In this document: positions 45,085 to 56,419 of the stretch, one piece after another
How the letters are laid out: the number at the start of each line of letters is the position of its first letter
Position numbering within the stretch: position 1 is the first letter of the stretch
NCBI GenBank assembly: GCA_947258565.1
Contig: CAMYJB010000013.1
Span: 5,815 to 69,814, forward strand
Length of the DNA stretch: 64,000 nt
Direction: 5' to 3'
DNA from: an uncultured Woeseiaceae bacterium
Lineage (GTDB): Bacteria; Pseudomonadota; Gammaproteobacteria; Steroidobacterales; Woeseiaceae
Notes under the pieces: model-generated
Database searches by the model: none
What the model saw: only the letters and a program-made list of their open reading frames with translations
Told to the model about the DNA's origin: nothing
Translations under genes and position numbers: made by a program

Positions 45085-45864
45085 ATGATCAATTTCCTCA
45101 ATCCGTTGCGATACCGTCAGCGCCTGCGGCGGCGGGCCCGACAGGCGACTCTGCTCGCGGCGCTTGCCGTGCTGTCAGCCTGTGCCGGCAATGAAGAAAC
45201 CTTCGATGCGGTGCAGGACCTGCAGGAAGCGTACGAGAAGGCGCAGTCGTCGATTCAAAACGGCAATTATGCCCGTGGCATCCAGATACTCGAGGCGATC
45301 CAGGCCCGCTACCCGTTCAGCGACGTCGCGCGCCAGGTCCAGCTCGACCTGATGTACGCCTATTACAAGAGCGGCGCGCCCGAACTCGCTGTCGAAGCAG
45401 CCGATACCTTCATGCGCGAAAACCCGATTCATCCGCGGGTTGACTACGCGCTTTATATCAAGGGACTGTCCTATTTCAGCGACGAGCCCGGGTTGCTCGA
45501 GCGCTGGTTTCGCAAGGACACCGAAAAGCGCCCGCCAAAAGACGTCGTGCAGGCTTACCAGGCTTTCCGCCGGCTGGTGGAGCGGTATCCGGCGAGCGAA
45601 TACGCACCCGACGCCCGGCAGCGCATCGTCTATCTGAAAAATCGGCTGGCGGCGTACGAAAACTCGGTGGCCGACTATTACCTGCGCCGCGGCGCCTACG
45701 TCGCCGCGGTCAATCGCGCCAAGAACGCGCTCGAGTCCTACAACGGGGCCGACAGCAACGAAGAATCGTTGCTCATCATGATTGCAGCGTACGAAGAGCT
45801 GGGCATGGATGACCTTGCAGCGGATGCCCGGCGCGTGCTCGAACTCAACTTCCCGGACTCCTAG
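45085..45864 (+). CDS. bamD: Outer membrane assembly lipoprotein BamD
   Basis: A 259-aa lipoprotein with a basic N-terminus, hydrophobic stretch and lipobox LSAC (C33). Five TPR-like helical pairs follow (YEKAQSSIQNGNYARGIQILEAIQARYPF, LDLMYAYYKSGAPELAVEAADTF and others). It works in the BAM complex that folds beta-barrels into the outer membrane. The ATG at 45085 is chosen because the longer frame runs through the rluD start region. Its TAG stop interlocks with the nadE stop (CTAG at 45861). Confidence 0.95.
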   Translation: MINFLNPLRYRQRLRRRARQATLLAALAVLSACAGNEETFDAVQDLQEAYEKAQSSIQNGNYARGIQILEAIQARYPFSDVARQVQLDLMYAYYKSGAPELAVEAADTFMRENPIHPRVDYALYIKGLSYFSDEPGLLERWFRKDTEKRPPKDVVQAYQAFRRLVERYPASEYAPDARQRIVYLKNRLAAYENSVADYYLRRGAYVAAVNRAKNALESYNGADSNEESLLIMIAAYEELGMDDLAADARRVLELNFPDS

Positions 45865-47492
45865 CCGGGAAACGGGTACCAGGACGTGATCGGATAGCGC
45901 CAGTCGCGGCCGAAGGCCCGGGTGCTGATGCGTATACCCGGGGGTGCCTGGCGCCGTTTGTATTCATTGTGCTTGACCATTTGCAGCACGCGCACCACGG
46001 TCGCGCGATCGAAACCGAGCCCGGTAATCTCTTCCACCGACATGTCTTTCTCGATGAACGCCTCGAGTATCGGATCAAGAACCGCGTAATCGGGCAGCGA
46101 ATCGCTGTCTTTCTGGCCCGGCCGCAGCTCGGCGGACGGCTCACGCGTGATGACGCGCCCGGGGATAGCGTCGCCCAGCGTATTGCGGTAACGGGCAAGA
46201 CGATAGACCAGGGTCTTGCTGCAGTCCTTGATCGGCGCAAAACCGCCCGCCATGTCGCCGTAAAGCGTCGCATAACCAACTGCCATCTCGCTCTTGTTGC
46301 CCGTCGTCAGCAGCATGCGGCCGGTCTTGTTGGATATCGCCATCAGGATCATGCCGCGGCAGCGGGCCTGGATGTTTTCCTCCGTGACGTCGGCTTCGCG
46401 GCCCGCGAAGATCGATTCGAGCTGCTTCACGGTGACGTCATAGATCGGCGCGATTGGCACGACATCATAGCGAAAGCCCATGGTCCCGGCCTGCCGGGCG
46501 GCGTCCTCCTGGCTGATCGTGCTGGTGTAGCGGAACGGCATCATGACCGTCCTGACCTTGTCGGCGCCGATCGCGTCGCAGGCGATCGCGGCTACCAGCG
46601 CCGAATCGATGCCGCCTGAAAGGCCGATAATCACACCCGGGAATCCGTGCTTGCGCACGTAGTCCCTGGTGCCGGTAACGAGTGCGCGGTAGACGCTCGC
46701 TTCCAGCGGCAGCGTTTCGGCGACTTCGCCCTGCTCGGGCTCGACCCCGCTGCCGGAACCTCGCAAAACCACGCGATAGAGGCCCTCCTCGAACGGCGGG
46801 GCGCGAAAGCGGATTTCACTGTCGGCCGACATCGCGAAGGAACCGCCGTCGAACACGAGCTCGTCCTGGCCGCCCACCATATTCAGATACACAATCGGAA
46901 CGCCGCTTTCGTCGACACGAGCCGCGGCAGCGCGCTCGCGATTCTCCTGACTCCGAGTCTGGTACGGCGAGCCATTGATCGCGACGACAACCTCGGCGCC
47001 GGCCGCCCTGCTCGCCGAAATTGGTGCCTGGCGCCAGATGTCCTCGCAGATGTTCAGGCCGATACGGACGCCGTTAAGCTTGAATACGGACGCGGACCTG
47101 CCAGCCGTGAAGTAGCGCTGCTCGTCGAAAACCGCGTAGTTCGGCAGACAATGCTTTCGATACAGACACAGAATTTCGCCGTCGGAGATTACCGCGCAGC
47201 TGTTGAAAATATCGTCACCCTGGTACTCGGGAAAGCCGACGAGTACGGCGATGCCCTTCACGCTCTCACGAATTTCATCGAGGGAGCGCTCAACGGCATG
47301 CCGCAGGCCCGCATGAAACAGCAGGTCCTCGGGTGGGTAGCCGCAGAGGCTCAGCTCCGGGAATACGACCAGGTCGGCATGCAGTTCGTCGCGGGCTCTC
47401 ACGGCCGTATCGAGAATGCGCGCCGTATTGCCCTTGACGTCGCCGACGACGAGATCGAGCTGCGCAAGCGCGACGGTGACCGTATTGTTCAT
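45861..47492 (-). CDS. nadE: Glutamine-dependent NAD+ synthetase
   Basis: A 543-aa two-domain enzyme. The N-terminal nitrilase-type glutaminase (about 1-260) shows the Glu-Lys-Cys triad in VVFPELSLCGYP, LYRKHCLPNY and GLNICEDIW. The C-terminal synthetase has the pyrophosphate loop GLSGGIDSALVAAI at about 290. It makes NAD+ from deamido-NAD+ with glutamine as nitrogen donor. It follows the sucCD genes on the same strand (19 bases after sucD). Confidence 0.96.
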   Translation of the reverse strand: MNNTVTVALAQLDLVVGDVKGNTARILDTAVRARDELHADLVVFPELSLCGYPPEDLLFHAGLRHAVERSLDEIRESVKGIAVLVGFPEYQGDDIFNSCAVISDGEILCLYRKHCLPNYAVFDEQRYFTAGRSASVFKLNGVRIGLNICEDIWRQAPISASRAAGAEVVVAINGSPYQTRSQENRERAAAARVDESGVPIVYLNMVGGQDELVFDGGSFAMSADSEIRFRAPPFEEGLYRVVLRGSGSGVEPEQGEVAETLPLEASVYRALVTGTRDYVRKHGFPGVIIGLSGGIDSALVAAIACDAIGADKVRTVMMPFRYTSTISQEDAARQAGTMGFRYDVVPIAPIYDVTVKQLESIFAGREADVTEENIQARCRGMILMAISNKTGRMLLTTGNKSEMAVGYATLYGDMAGGFAPIKDCSKTLVYRLARYRNTLGDAIPGRVITREPSAELRPGQKDSDSLPDYAVLDPILEAFIEKDMSVEEITGLGFDRATVVRVLQMVKHNEYKRRQAPPGIRISTRAFGRDWRYPITSWYPFPG

Positions 47493-47510
47493 CCCTGCCC
47501 TCGAGCAGAA

Positions 47511-48383
47511 CTAGGAGCCCAGCATCTCCTGCATTTTACTGCCGAGTTCCGCGGGTGAGCGAACCGTCGCCACGCCGGCTGCGTCGAGCGCCTCGAACTT
47601 GGCTTCGGCTGTACCCTTGCCACCCGCGATGATCGCGCCGGCATGTCCCATACGCTTGCCCGGCGGTGCGGTGACGCCCGCGATGTACGCGACGACCGGC
47701 TTGGAGACATTTGCCTTGATGTACTCGGCCGCAGCCTCTTCGTCGGAGCCGCCGATCTCGCCGACCATCAGCACGCCATCCGTTTCCGGATCGGCCGCGA
47801 AGAGTTCCAGGCAGTCGATGAAGTTCATGCCACGCACCGGGTCGCCGCCAATGCCGATGCAGGTGCTCTGCCCCAGCCCGTTCTGGGTGGTCTGATACAC
47901 CGCTTCGTAGGTGAGCGTGCCGGAACGCGAGACAATGCCGATGCGGCCCTTCTTGTGAATGAAGCCCGGCATGATGCCGATCTTGCATTCCTCCGGAGTG
48001 ATGATGCCCGGGCAGTTCGGACCGATGAGCCGGCAGTCGTAGTCCCGCATTGCCGACTTCACGCGAACCATGTCCAGCACCGGGATCCCCTCGGTGATGC
48101 AGACGACGAGCTTGACGCCGGAATCCGCCGCCTCCAGGATTGCGTCGGCGGCGAACGGCGCCGGCACGTAGATCATGCTGACGTCCGCGCCGGTCTCGGC
48201 GACGGCCTCGCGCATCGTGTTGAACACCGGCACGCCAAGGCACTCCTCACCGCCTCGACCGGGTGTCACGCCGCCCACGACCCTGGTGCCGTAGGCGATG
48301 CACTGCTCCGTATGAAACTGTCCCTGGTTCCCAGTGATGCCCTGGCAGATGATCTTGCTGTCTTTGTTGACCAGAATGCTCAT
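47511..48383 (-). CDS. sucD: Succinyl-CoA synthetase alpha subunit
   Basis: A 290-aa alpha subunit. The CoA-binding N-terminal domain begins [21 protein letters not shown]. The phosphorylated active-site His is in [10 protein letters not shown] at about 247. With SucC it converts succinyl-CoA to succinate in the TCA cycle, forming ATP or GTP. It starts 11 bases after sucC. Confidence 0.97.
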   Translation of the reverse strand: MSILVNKDSKIICQGITGNQGQFHTEQCIAYGTRVVGGVTPGRGGEECLGVPVFNTMREAVAETGADVSMIYVPAPFAADAILEAADSGVKLVVCITEGIPVLDMVRVKSAMRDYDCRLIGPNCPGIITPEECKIGIMPGFIHKKGRIGIVSRSGTLTYEAVYQTTQNGLGQSTCIGIGGDPVRGMNFIDCLELFAADPETDGVLMVGEIGGSDEEAAAEYIKANVSKPVVAYIAGVTAPPGKRMGHAGAIIAGGKGTAEAKFEALDAAGVATVRSPAELGSKMQEMLGS

Positions 48384-48394
48384 TGCGTTGTCCG

Positions 48395-49555
48395 TCAGGC
48401 TGTTGCGGCCACGGCCTTTTTGGCCGCATCCGCGAGGTCTTGTGCCGTGATGATGTCGAGGCCGCTGTCCTTGAGCAGTTCCCGCCCCTTCTCGACATTG
48501 GTGCCCTCGAGGCGGACGACGACCGGCACCTTCACGCCGACGTCCTTCACCGCGGCGACGATGCCCTGCGCGATCAGATCGCAGCGCACGATACCGCCGA
48601 AGATATTGACCAGTATCGCCGCAACATTCTCGTTCGACAGGATGAGTTTGAACGCTTCCGTCACGCGCTCGCTGGTAGCGCCGCCGCCGACGTCGAGGAA
48701 ATTCGCCGGCTCGCCGCCATACAGCTTGATGATATCCATGGTCGCCATGGCGAGTCCGGCGCCATTCACCATGCAGGCGATGTTGCCGTCCAGCGATACG
48801 TAGCTGAGGTCGTGCTCGGCCGCTTCGCGCTCGGCCTCGTCTTCCTGTGACAGATCCCGCAGCTTGACGAGGTCCGGCTGGCGATACAGCGCGTTGCCCT
48901 CGATATTGATTTTGGCGTCGAGTGCCACGACGTCGCCGGCAGTGGTCGTTATCAGCGGATTGATCTCGACGAGGCTGGCATCGCGTTCCTGGTACAGGGC
49001 GTAAAGGCGTTTGATCAGGTTGCCGAACTGCCGCATCTGCTTCTTGTCCAGGCCGAGCCCGAATGCGAGCTGGCGTGCCTGGTAATCCTGCAGGCCTGCA
49101 TCCGGCGCGATCGCGACCGTAAAGATCTTCTCCGGCGTCTCCTCGGCGACCTGCTCGATATCCATGCCGCCGGCAGCCGATGCAATAAAGGCGACCCGGC
49201 TCACCTCGCGATCGACGAGCATCGAGAGGTACAGCTCGCGATCGATGTCCGAGCCTTCCTCGACGTAGACGACGTTGACAGGCAGGCCCTCGGGCCCCGA
49301 CTGGTGGGTGACCAGCTGGGTGCCGAGCATCGCCGCCGCGTGCTCACGCACCTCATCGGCGTTGCGGGCAAGCTTGACGCCGCCCGCCTTGCCTCGTCCG
49401 CCGGCATGTACCTGGGCCTTCACGACCCAGAGTTCGCCGCCGAGCTCTTCCGCCGCCGCGACTGCGGCATCGGCGGTTTCGGCCGGGATGCCGCGCGGCA
49501 CGGGGATGCCGTAATCGGCAAACAATCGTTTGGATTGGTATTCGTGCAGATTCAT
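48395..49555 (-). CDS. sucC: Succinyl-CoA synthetase beta subunit
   Basis: A 386-aa ATP-grasp subunit beginning [20 protein letters not shown], with the nucleotide-binding [19 protein letters not shown] loop at about 44-62 and the C-terminal [13 protein letters not shown]. It pairs with SucD. It is first in the sucC-sucD-nadE run and is divergent from the sensor kinase gene (118-base gap). Confidence 0.97.
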   Translation of the reverse strand: MNLHEYQSKRLFADYGIPVPRGIPAETADAAVAAAEELGGELWVVKAQVHAGGRGKAGGVKLARNADEVREHAAAMLGTQLVTHQSGPEGLPVNVVYVEEGSDIDRELYLSMLVDREVSRVAFIASAAGGMDIEQVAEETPEKIFTVAIAPDAGLQDYQARQLAFGLGLDKKQMRQFGNLIKRLYALYQERDASLVEINPLITTTAGDVVALDAKINIEGNALYRQPDLVKLRDLSQEDEAEREAAEHDLSYVSLDGNIACMVNGAGLAMATMDIIKLYGGEPANFLDVGGGATSERVTEAFKLILSNENVAAILVNIFGGIVRCDLIAQGIVAAVKDVGVKVPVVVRLEGTNVEKGRELLKDSGLDIITAQDLADAAKKAVAATA

Positions 49556-49673
49556 TGGCGTGTCGGTTTTGTTGTTTTAACAGGCCGGCGTATTCTGTAG
49601 GAATCCGGCCCCGGACGCAAAGCAACGTGACCTGTGCAAGGCAATAGAGGCTCAAATCCGCGATAATCCGCCC

Positions 49674-51356
49674 ATGGATCAGGCCAGCACCGCAACGACA
49701 GGCAAGCAGACGGTACGCACGAGCCGCGAGGCACTGTTGCAGAAGGCCGTGGAGGAGCCCGATCTTTCCTGGCGGGTCCTCATCACGCTGAATGTGTTCC
49801 GCCTGCTCGTGGCCGCCCTGCTGCTTGGCCTGTTCTTCCTGGGCGGCGAACCACGCATTTTCGGCGATCGCTACCCGATACCGTTTGCGACGTCGGCGAC
49901 GGCCTACCTGCTGTTCGCGATCGTTTTCGCGACGTCGTTGCGGCAGCGCTGGGTGCGGGCCAGCGTGCAGGCAGCGATCCAGCTGCTCGCCGACATCGTC
50001 CTGATCGTCGCGCTGATGCACACCAGTGGCGGCATCGGCAGCGGCCTCGGCGGGCTTCTGATCGTATTCGTGGGGGCGGGCAGTCTCGCGCTGCCCGGGC
50101 AGATCCCCGCGATCATCGGCGCGATTGCGACATTCGCCATCCTCGGGGAGCAGGTGGTCGCACAATTCACCGGGGCTGGGGACGCCGTCAATTACCCGGC
50201 AGCGGGCGTACTCTCGGCGATCGTCTTCGCCATATCGCTGGCCGTAAGTCCGCTGTCGCGGCGTATTCAGGAAAGTGAAGCGCTTGCCCGCCAGCGCGGC
50301 GTGGACTTGCAAAATCTCTCCGAACTCAACGAGTACATCGTGCAGCACCTGCGCGAAAGCATCATCGTCGTGGATGCGAACAACCAGATCCGGCTGAACA
50401 ACGCCTCGGCCGCCAGGCTGCTCGGCACCACCGAACTGTTTCGCTCACGGCCGCTCCGCGAAGCCTCCGAACCGCTGGCCGACTACGTGCAGCGCTGGCG
50501 CGTGGACCAGGCGTTGTCCTCGCATCCCGAGTTCACCCTGGTCAACGAGGGCAACAGTGCCCGGATCACTGCGCACCTTGCGCCGCTCGGCAAGGGCGGC
50601 GACCGCAGCGGTCCGTTGCTGGTTTTCCTCGAGGACACCAGCATCTTCAATGCGCGCGTGCAGCAGTCGAAACTGGCATCGCTCGGCCGCCTGAGCGCCA
50701 GTATCGCGCACGAGATCCGCAACCCGGTCGGTGCAATGAGCCACGCGGCTCAGCTTCTCGGCGAGGTGGACGGCCTGACGGAAAACGACCGGCGCCTGAC
50801 GGACATCATCATGACGCACTCGAGCCGGGTCAGTCACATCATCGACAATGTGCTGCAGCTGTCCAGGCGCGAGTCCGGCGCTCCCGAGCGATTCCTTATC
50901 AGGCCCTGGCTGGAGGACTTTGCGCGGGAATTTACGCGGACGCTCGAGCTGCAGGAAGGCGAACTGGCGATCGAAGACGTCCCGGACGACCTGGAAGTGC
51001 GTATCGACAAGAGCCACCTGCGCCAGGTGCTGTGGAATCTCTGCGACAATGCCGTGAAGTATGCTTCCGAGACCGGCGGCATCCTCGTCGAACTGCACGC
51101 GGGCCGCGTCGAGGCACAGAGTCGGCCGTACCTCGAGGTGCGCGACCACGGGCTCGGGGTCGATCCCGCGACCGCCGAGCAGATTTTCGAGCCGTTTTTC
51201 ACGGCGCGATCAGGCGGCACCGGGCTCGGCCTCTACATTTCCAGGGAGCTTTGCGAGCTGAACCGCGCCACGCTGCTGTACCTTGACCGGGCCGGTGGGG
51301 GCAGTATCTTTCGTATCGTGTTTTCCGACCCCGACCGCTGGGACAAGCAGGACTGA
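49674..51356 (+). CDS. pilS: PilS-like membrane sensor histidine kinase
   Basis: A 560-aa kinase. About six hydrophobic spans occupy residues 40-200, a PAS-type domain lies at about 215-310, HisKA has the H-box SASIAHEIRNPVGAMSHAA, and the HATPase domain has NLCDNAVKYA, DHGLGVDP and GGTGLGLYIS. The layout matches PilS of type IV pilus control. It is two bases before the cognate regulator. No pilA gene is in the window, so the PilS name rests on architecture and pairing. Confidence 0.85.
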   Translation: MDQASTATTGKQTVRTSREALLQKAVEEPDLSWRVLITLNVFRLLVAALLLGLFFLGGEPRIFGDRYPIPFATSATAYLLFAIVFATSLRQRWVRASVQAAIQLLADIVLIVALMHTSGGIGSGLGGLLIVFVGAGSLALPGQIPAIIGAIATFAILGEQVVAQFTGAGDAVNYPAAGVLSAIVFAISLAVSPLSRRIQESEALARQRGVDLQNLSELNEYIVQHLRESIIVVDANNQIRLNNASAARLLGTTELFRSRPLREASEPLADYVQRWRVDQALSSHPEFTLVNEGNSARITAHLAPLGKGGDRSGPLLVFLEDTSIFNARVQQSKLASLGRLSASIAHEIRNPVGAMSHAAQLLGEVDGLTENDRRLTDIIMTHSSRVSHIIDNVLQLSRRESGAPERFLIRPWLEDFAREFTRTLELQEGELAIEDVPDDLEVRIDKSHLRQVLWNLCDNAVKYASETGGILVELHAGRVEAQSRPYLEVRDHGLGVDPATAEQIFEPFFTARSGGTGLGLYISRELCELNRATLLYLDRAGGGSIFRIVFSDPDRWDKQD

Positions 51357-51358
51357 CC

Positions 51359-52663
<1,305 letters not shown>

Positions 52664-52738
52664 GCGCCTCGCGACCACTGCGGCTGCCGGGCCAATCCGT
52701 CAAACGGGATGCGCACGGCTCATCGGAGACGAACTGAA

Positions 52739-53608
52739 ATGAATACTGCAATGGACGAGACGCGCCTGTCCGTCATCATCCCCGCGAAGAATGAGTCTGC
52801 AATTATCGGTGACGTTGTCGCATCAGTGAGGCAGCGCCACCCGCGGGCCGAAATTCTGGTCGTGAACGATGGATCGGACGACGAGACTGCGTTGCGCGCA
52901 GAGGAGTCCGGCGCGAACGTCATTTCGCACCCGGTCTCGCTGGGCAATGGCGCTGCGATAAAGAGCGGCGCGAGAGCGGCGACCGGTAACATTCTGGTGA
53001 TGATGGACGGTGACGGCCAGCACAAGGCCGACGACATTCAATCGCTGATCGACAAGCTCGACGAGGGCTACAACATGGCGATTGGCGCCCGTGATTCCGG
53101 CTCGCACGCAGGCGTAGGCCGGCTGGCGGCAAATGGTCTTTATAACGTCTTCGCCTCGATGATCAGCGGCCACCGGATACTCGACCTGACATCGGGATTT
53201 CGTGCGGTTCGGGCCGACCTGTTCAGGAAGTTTCTTTACCTGCTGCCGAACGGATTTTCGTACCCCACGACCATAACGATGGCGTTCCTTCGTTCAGGCT
53301 ACCCTGTTACGTTCCTGCCGATAAAAGCGGAAAAACGTAAAGGCACGAGCCATATCAGGCCGATTCGGGACGGCCTCAGATTTCTGGCGATTATTTTCAA
53401 GATCGCGACGCTTTATGCCCCCCTGAAGGTCTTTCTGCCTATCAGCGGTTTGTTCTTTGTCAGTGGCGTCGGCTATTACGCCTACACGTTTCTTACAATG
53501 GGTCGGTTCACGAATATGAGCATGCTGATACTCAGCGCTTCGGTGATCATTTTTCTGATCGGGCTGATCTCCGAGCAGATTACGGCACTGACTTTTACGC
53601 GGACCTGA
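52739..53608 (+). CDS. GT2-family glycosyltransferase with C-terminal membrane spans
   Basis: A 289-aa GT-A enzyme. The nucleotide-sugar motifs are SVIIPAKNESAIIGDVV, VVNDGSDDET and MMDGDGQHKADD, and DLTSGFRAVRAD is typical of dolichol/undecaprenyl-phosphate sugar transferases (DPM1/ArnC-like). Two C-terminal hydrophobic spans (FLPISGLFFVSGVGYYAYTF, LILSASVIIFLIGLISEQI) anchor it. It probably transfers a sugar to a lipid carrier for the glycan locus. It starts the plus-strand run 75 bases after pilR. Confidence 0.85.
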   Translation: MNTAMDETRLSVIIPAKNESAIIGDVVASVRQRHPRAEILVVNDGSDDETALRAEESGANVISHPVSLGNGAAIKSGARAATGNILVMMDGDGQHKADDIQSLIDKLDEGYNMAIGARDSGSHAGVGRLAANGLYNVFASMISGHRILDLTSGFRAVRADLFRKFLYLLPNGFSYPTTITMAFLRSGYPVTFLPIKAEKRKGTSHIRPIRDGLRFLAIIFKIATLYAPLKVFLPISGLFFVSGVGYYAYTFLTMGRFTNMSMLILSASVIIFLIGLISEQITALTFTRT

Positions 53609-53621
53609 GCGCGAATCCGCG

Positions 53622-54344
53622 ATGGGAAATCAGCTCAGGTCACTGCTCGCCGGACTACGCAACACGCCGCTCCATCCACAATGGTTCGCTCTCAAAGATG
53701 AAAAACAGCATCTAGCCGCCTCATGTTCGCAACTGCAGGGCACCGTTCTCGATGTCGGTTGCGCCGAGAGCAAACCCAAGGCCTTCCTGCCATCGGGAGC
53801 TACGTACATCGGTCTGGACTACTATTCCACGGCGATGGATTGGTACGACACCCGCCCGGACGTCTTCGGCGATGCGCAGGCGCTCCCTTTCGCCGATCGC
53901 TCGATCGATCACGCCATGCTACTGGATGTAATCGAGCACATTCCGGAACCGCACAAGAGTCTTGCCGAGCTTCACCGCGTGCTCAAACCGGGTGGCTGCC
54001 TGGTACTTCAGGTGCCGTTCCTGTATCCGCTTCACGACGAACCTCTCGATTTTCATCGCTGGACGCGTCACGGCTTGCGGCGTGCCGCCGCGAGGCATGG
54101 TTTCTCGGTCAGTGACGAATTCGCCATCGGGCACCCGCTCGAAACCGCGGCACTGAACGGCAACATCGCGCTGAGCAAGACGGTAATCAACTGGCTGCAG
54201 GGCAGGAATCCGCTCGGACTGAGCGTATTTTTACTTCCTGTCCTGGTCCTCGCCATCAATTGTTCCGCCTGGCTTCTATCCCGGCTTAGCCGTCAGGATG
54301 ACCTGATGCCGCATACCTACCGTGTGGTCTGGATCAAGAGCTGA
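53622..54344 (+). CDS. SAM-dependent methyltransferase
   Basis: A 240-aa class I methyltransferase of the Methyltransf_11 type. Motif I is VLDVGCAESKP, an acidic loop GLDYYSTAMDW follows, and motif II/III are SIDHAMLLDVIEHIPEP and LKPGGCLVLQVP. The C-terminal hydrophobic stretch (LSVFLLPVLVLAINCSAWLL) suggests membrane attachment. It sits between two glycosyltransferase genes, so a sugar, lipid carrier or quinone-like substrate is likely. The exact substrate is unknown. Confidence 0.82.
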   Translation: MGNQLRSLLAGLRNTPLHPQWFALKDEKQHLAASCSQLQGTVLDVGCAESKPKAFLPSGATYIGLDYYSTAMDWYDTRPDVFGDAQALPFADRSIDHAMLLDVIEHIPEPHKSLAELHRVLKPGGCLVLQVPFLYPLHDEPLDFHRWTRHGLRRAAARHGFSVSDEFAIGHPLETAALNGNIALSKTVINWLQGRNPLGLSVFLLPVLVLAINCSAWLLSRLSRQDDLMPHTYRVVWIKS

Positions 54345-55484
54345 ATGCCCCGCATTGCGATCATCACGACGTCGTACCCGGACGGGCAACCCGGAAATGA
54401 GGCCGCCGGGAGCTTCGTTGAAGACTTTGCGATCGAATTGTCGAGATCGCTGCCCGTCAGCATCGTTGCTGCAGGCAGTAAGAATTCCGTCAGCGGTGAT
54501 CTCAATCTGACGGTGCGGCGCTTTTCCGTCCCCAGATTACCGTTGTCCCTGCTGAAGCCGCATCTGCCATGGCGCTGGCCAGCGTTGATCGAAACGCTGC
54601 GTGCCGGGCGCCGCGCATTGCGTACATGCATCCGTGAGGACAAGCCGGATCACGTTTTTGCCCTGTGGGTTTTGCCGAGCGGCTGGTGGGCCAACATCGA
54701 AGCGGGACGACGAGGAATACCCTACAGTACGTGGGCCCTGGGCAGCGATATCTGGTCGCTTGGCCGGCTGCCCGGGGTGCGTCAGTTATTGAAGCGGGTG
54801 CTGGTTTCGGCCAGCCATCGGTACGCAGACGGTCTCGAGCTCTGCGAAGATGTCGAACGAATCGGCAACAAACCCTGCGCATTCCTGCCGAGCACGCGAA
54901 AGTTACCTGCGCTCAGGCGGTCGGGGCCGGCTACCCGGCCTCCATATAAACTCGCGTTCCTCGGCCGCTGGCACAGGAACAAGGGAAGTGACCTGCTGAT
55001 GAGCGCGTTACAGGGCCTCAAAGATGAGGACTGGAACCTAATCGAAGAGGTTCGCATTTACGGTGGTGGGCCTCTGGCGAACGAAATGTATGCAGCCGAA
55101 AAAGCGCTCACTCGAACAGATCGGCCCGTCAGGATAGGGGGATACCTTGACAAGAACGAAGCCGCATCCCTGATCGGATGGGCTGACTACCTGCTGTTGC
55201 CTTCTCGCATCGAGAGCATACCGGTAATCTTTTCCGATGCGATGCAACTAGGCACTCCCGTCGTCGCGACTCCGGTGGGCGACCTGGCATCGCTGCATCA
55301 ACGTTTTGAATTCGGCGTACTTGCTGCAGCGGCAAGCGAGAGAGCGATTCGGGAGGCAATTCAGCGGGCTTTGAGACTCGACGCCGCTGCTTTCCAATCG
55401 GGGGTCCGTCGTGCCGGTCGCGAATTTGACCTTGAGGGAATCGTCGCTCAATTTCTCAGCGACATCGGAGCTGAAGTGCCGTGA
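54345..55484 (+). CDS. GT4-family glycosyltransferase
   Basis: A 379-aa GT-B enzyme. The N-terminus (IAIITTSYPDGQPGNEAAGSF) is that of the WbuB/GT4 type. The donor-site segments are LAFLGRWHRNKGSDLL and the EX7E-like region LLLPSRIESIPVIFSDAMQLGTPVVATPVGDL. It follows the methyltransferase with no gap and overlaps the next gene by four bases (GTGA). It likely adds a sugar in the same glycan pathway. Confidence 0.85.
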   Translation: MPRIAIITTSYPDGQPGNEAAGSFVEDFAIELSRSLPVSIVAAGSKNSVSGDLNLTVRRFSVPRLPLSLLKPHLPWRWPALIETLRAGRRALRTCIREDKPDHVFALWVLPSGWWANIEAGRRGIPYSTWALGSDIWSLGRLPGVRQLLKRVLVSASHRYADGLELCEDVERIGNKPCAFLPSTRKLPALRRSGPATRPPYKLAFLGRWHRNKGSDLLMSALQGLKDEDWNLIEEVRIYGGGPLANEMYAAEKALTRTDRPVRIGGYLDKNEAASLIGWADYLLLPSRIESIPVIFSDAMQLGTPVVATPVGDLASLHQRFEFGVLAAAASERAIREAIQRALRLDAAAFQSGVRRAGREFDLEGIVAQFLSDIGAEVP

Positions 55485-56419
55485 AGGAGTATCAGTTTTC
55501 CGAGACAGCCCCGCCGGGCTGGGAATCTTTCTGCAGGCAGTCGAATGCCGTTTTCGGCTCCGCAGGCTGGCAACAGGTTTTGGAATCCAGCTTCAGTGCG
55601 AGCACGCTTTATGCCTGGAACGGCGAGAACGGGGGCACCGTTACGGTATTCAATGCAGGGCCGTTTTCCGTTGGTTATGTGGGGTTCCCAGCGGGGAGCA
55701 TTGCCTTTGAACGAGAGCTGCCTGCCGGAATTGTCTCGCAAGTGCACAAGGGCCGATTTTTGAACAATGTGACCTGTATACGCATACCTGTAAGTGGTTT
55801 TGCCGACGATGAAGATCTTGGATTCCAATACGTTTCGAACCCGGAGACAGCGATCACGAATCTCCAGCAGTGGGACCTCATGGGAGTCTCGAAGAAATTG
55901 CGCCGGGATCTTCGAAAAGCCGGAAAGTCGGACGTCGTCGTTCGACAAACGAACGATGCGTCGTTTGGTCCGCTGATTTACGGTATGTATAAATCCACCG
56001 TCAGACACCGTGGCGGCTCGCTGCGGTACAACTGCAATTATTTTTCGGCTCTCCTGGAACTGGCCGCGCAGAATCCGGCGGTCCAGTTCTTCATAGCAGA
56101 ATTGAGCGGCGAAGTTATCGGTTTTGCAGTTATCGTGCACCACGGAGACGCGGCTTTCTACCTGCATGGCGGCGCTGTTCCCGGCGCACGGAATCTGAGT
56201 CCCTCGGATCTTATACTTGCGCAGGCTGTCGCCCAGGCGAAATCGAGCGGCCGATCTTTGTTCAACTTTATGGCGTCACCGCCTGACCAACCTACACTGG
56301 TCCGCTACAAGGAAAAGTGGGGTGCTGAAACGCGCGCGATCAAGACTTATACGGTCCCGGTGTCAGGCGCTTATCCGTTTTTCAAACTTGCCGAATATTT
56401 GCGCCGAGCCATGTCCTGA
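55481..56419 (+). CDS. FemAB/GNAT-like acyl- or aminoacyltransferase
   Basis: A 312-aa protein with a GNAT-fold C-terminal half (LSGEVIGFAVIVHHGDAAFYLHGG, then NFMASPPDQPTLVRYKEKWGAE) and a FemAB-like N-terminal half. Such proteins are frequent in exopolysaccharide loci and transfer amino acids or acyl groups to sugars. It starts with GTG 55481 within the preceding gene's stop. Its last 49 bases overlap the convergent methyltransferase gene. Codons are visibly more AT-rich than those of the housekeeping genes. Confidence 0.72.
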   Translation: MKEYQFSETAPPGWESFCRQSNAVFGSAGWQQVLESSFSASTLYAWNGENGGTVTVFNAGPFSVGYVGFPAGSIAFERELPAGIVSQVHKGRFLNNVTCIRIPVSGFADDEDLGFQYVSNPETAITNLQQWDLMGVSKKLRRDLRKAGKSDVVVRQTNDASFGPLIYGMYKSTVRHRGGSLRYNCNYFSALLELAAQNPAVQFFIAELSGEVIGFAVIVHHGDAAFYLHGGAVPGARNLSPSDLILAQAVAQAKSSGRSLFNFMASPPDQPTLVRYKEKWGAETRAIKTYTVPVSGAYPFFKLAEYLRRAMS

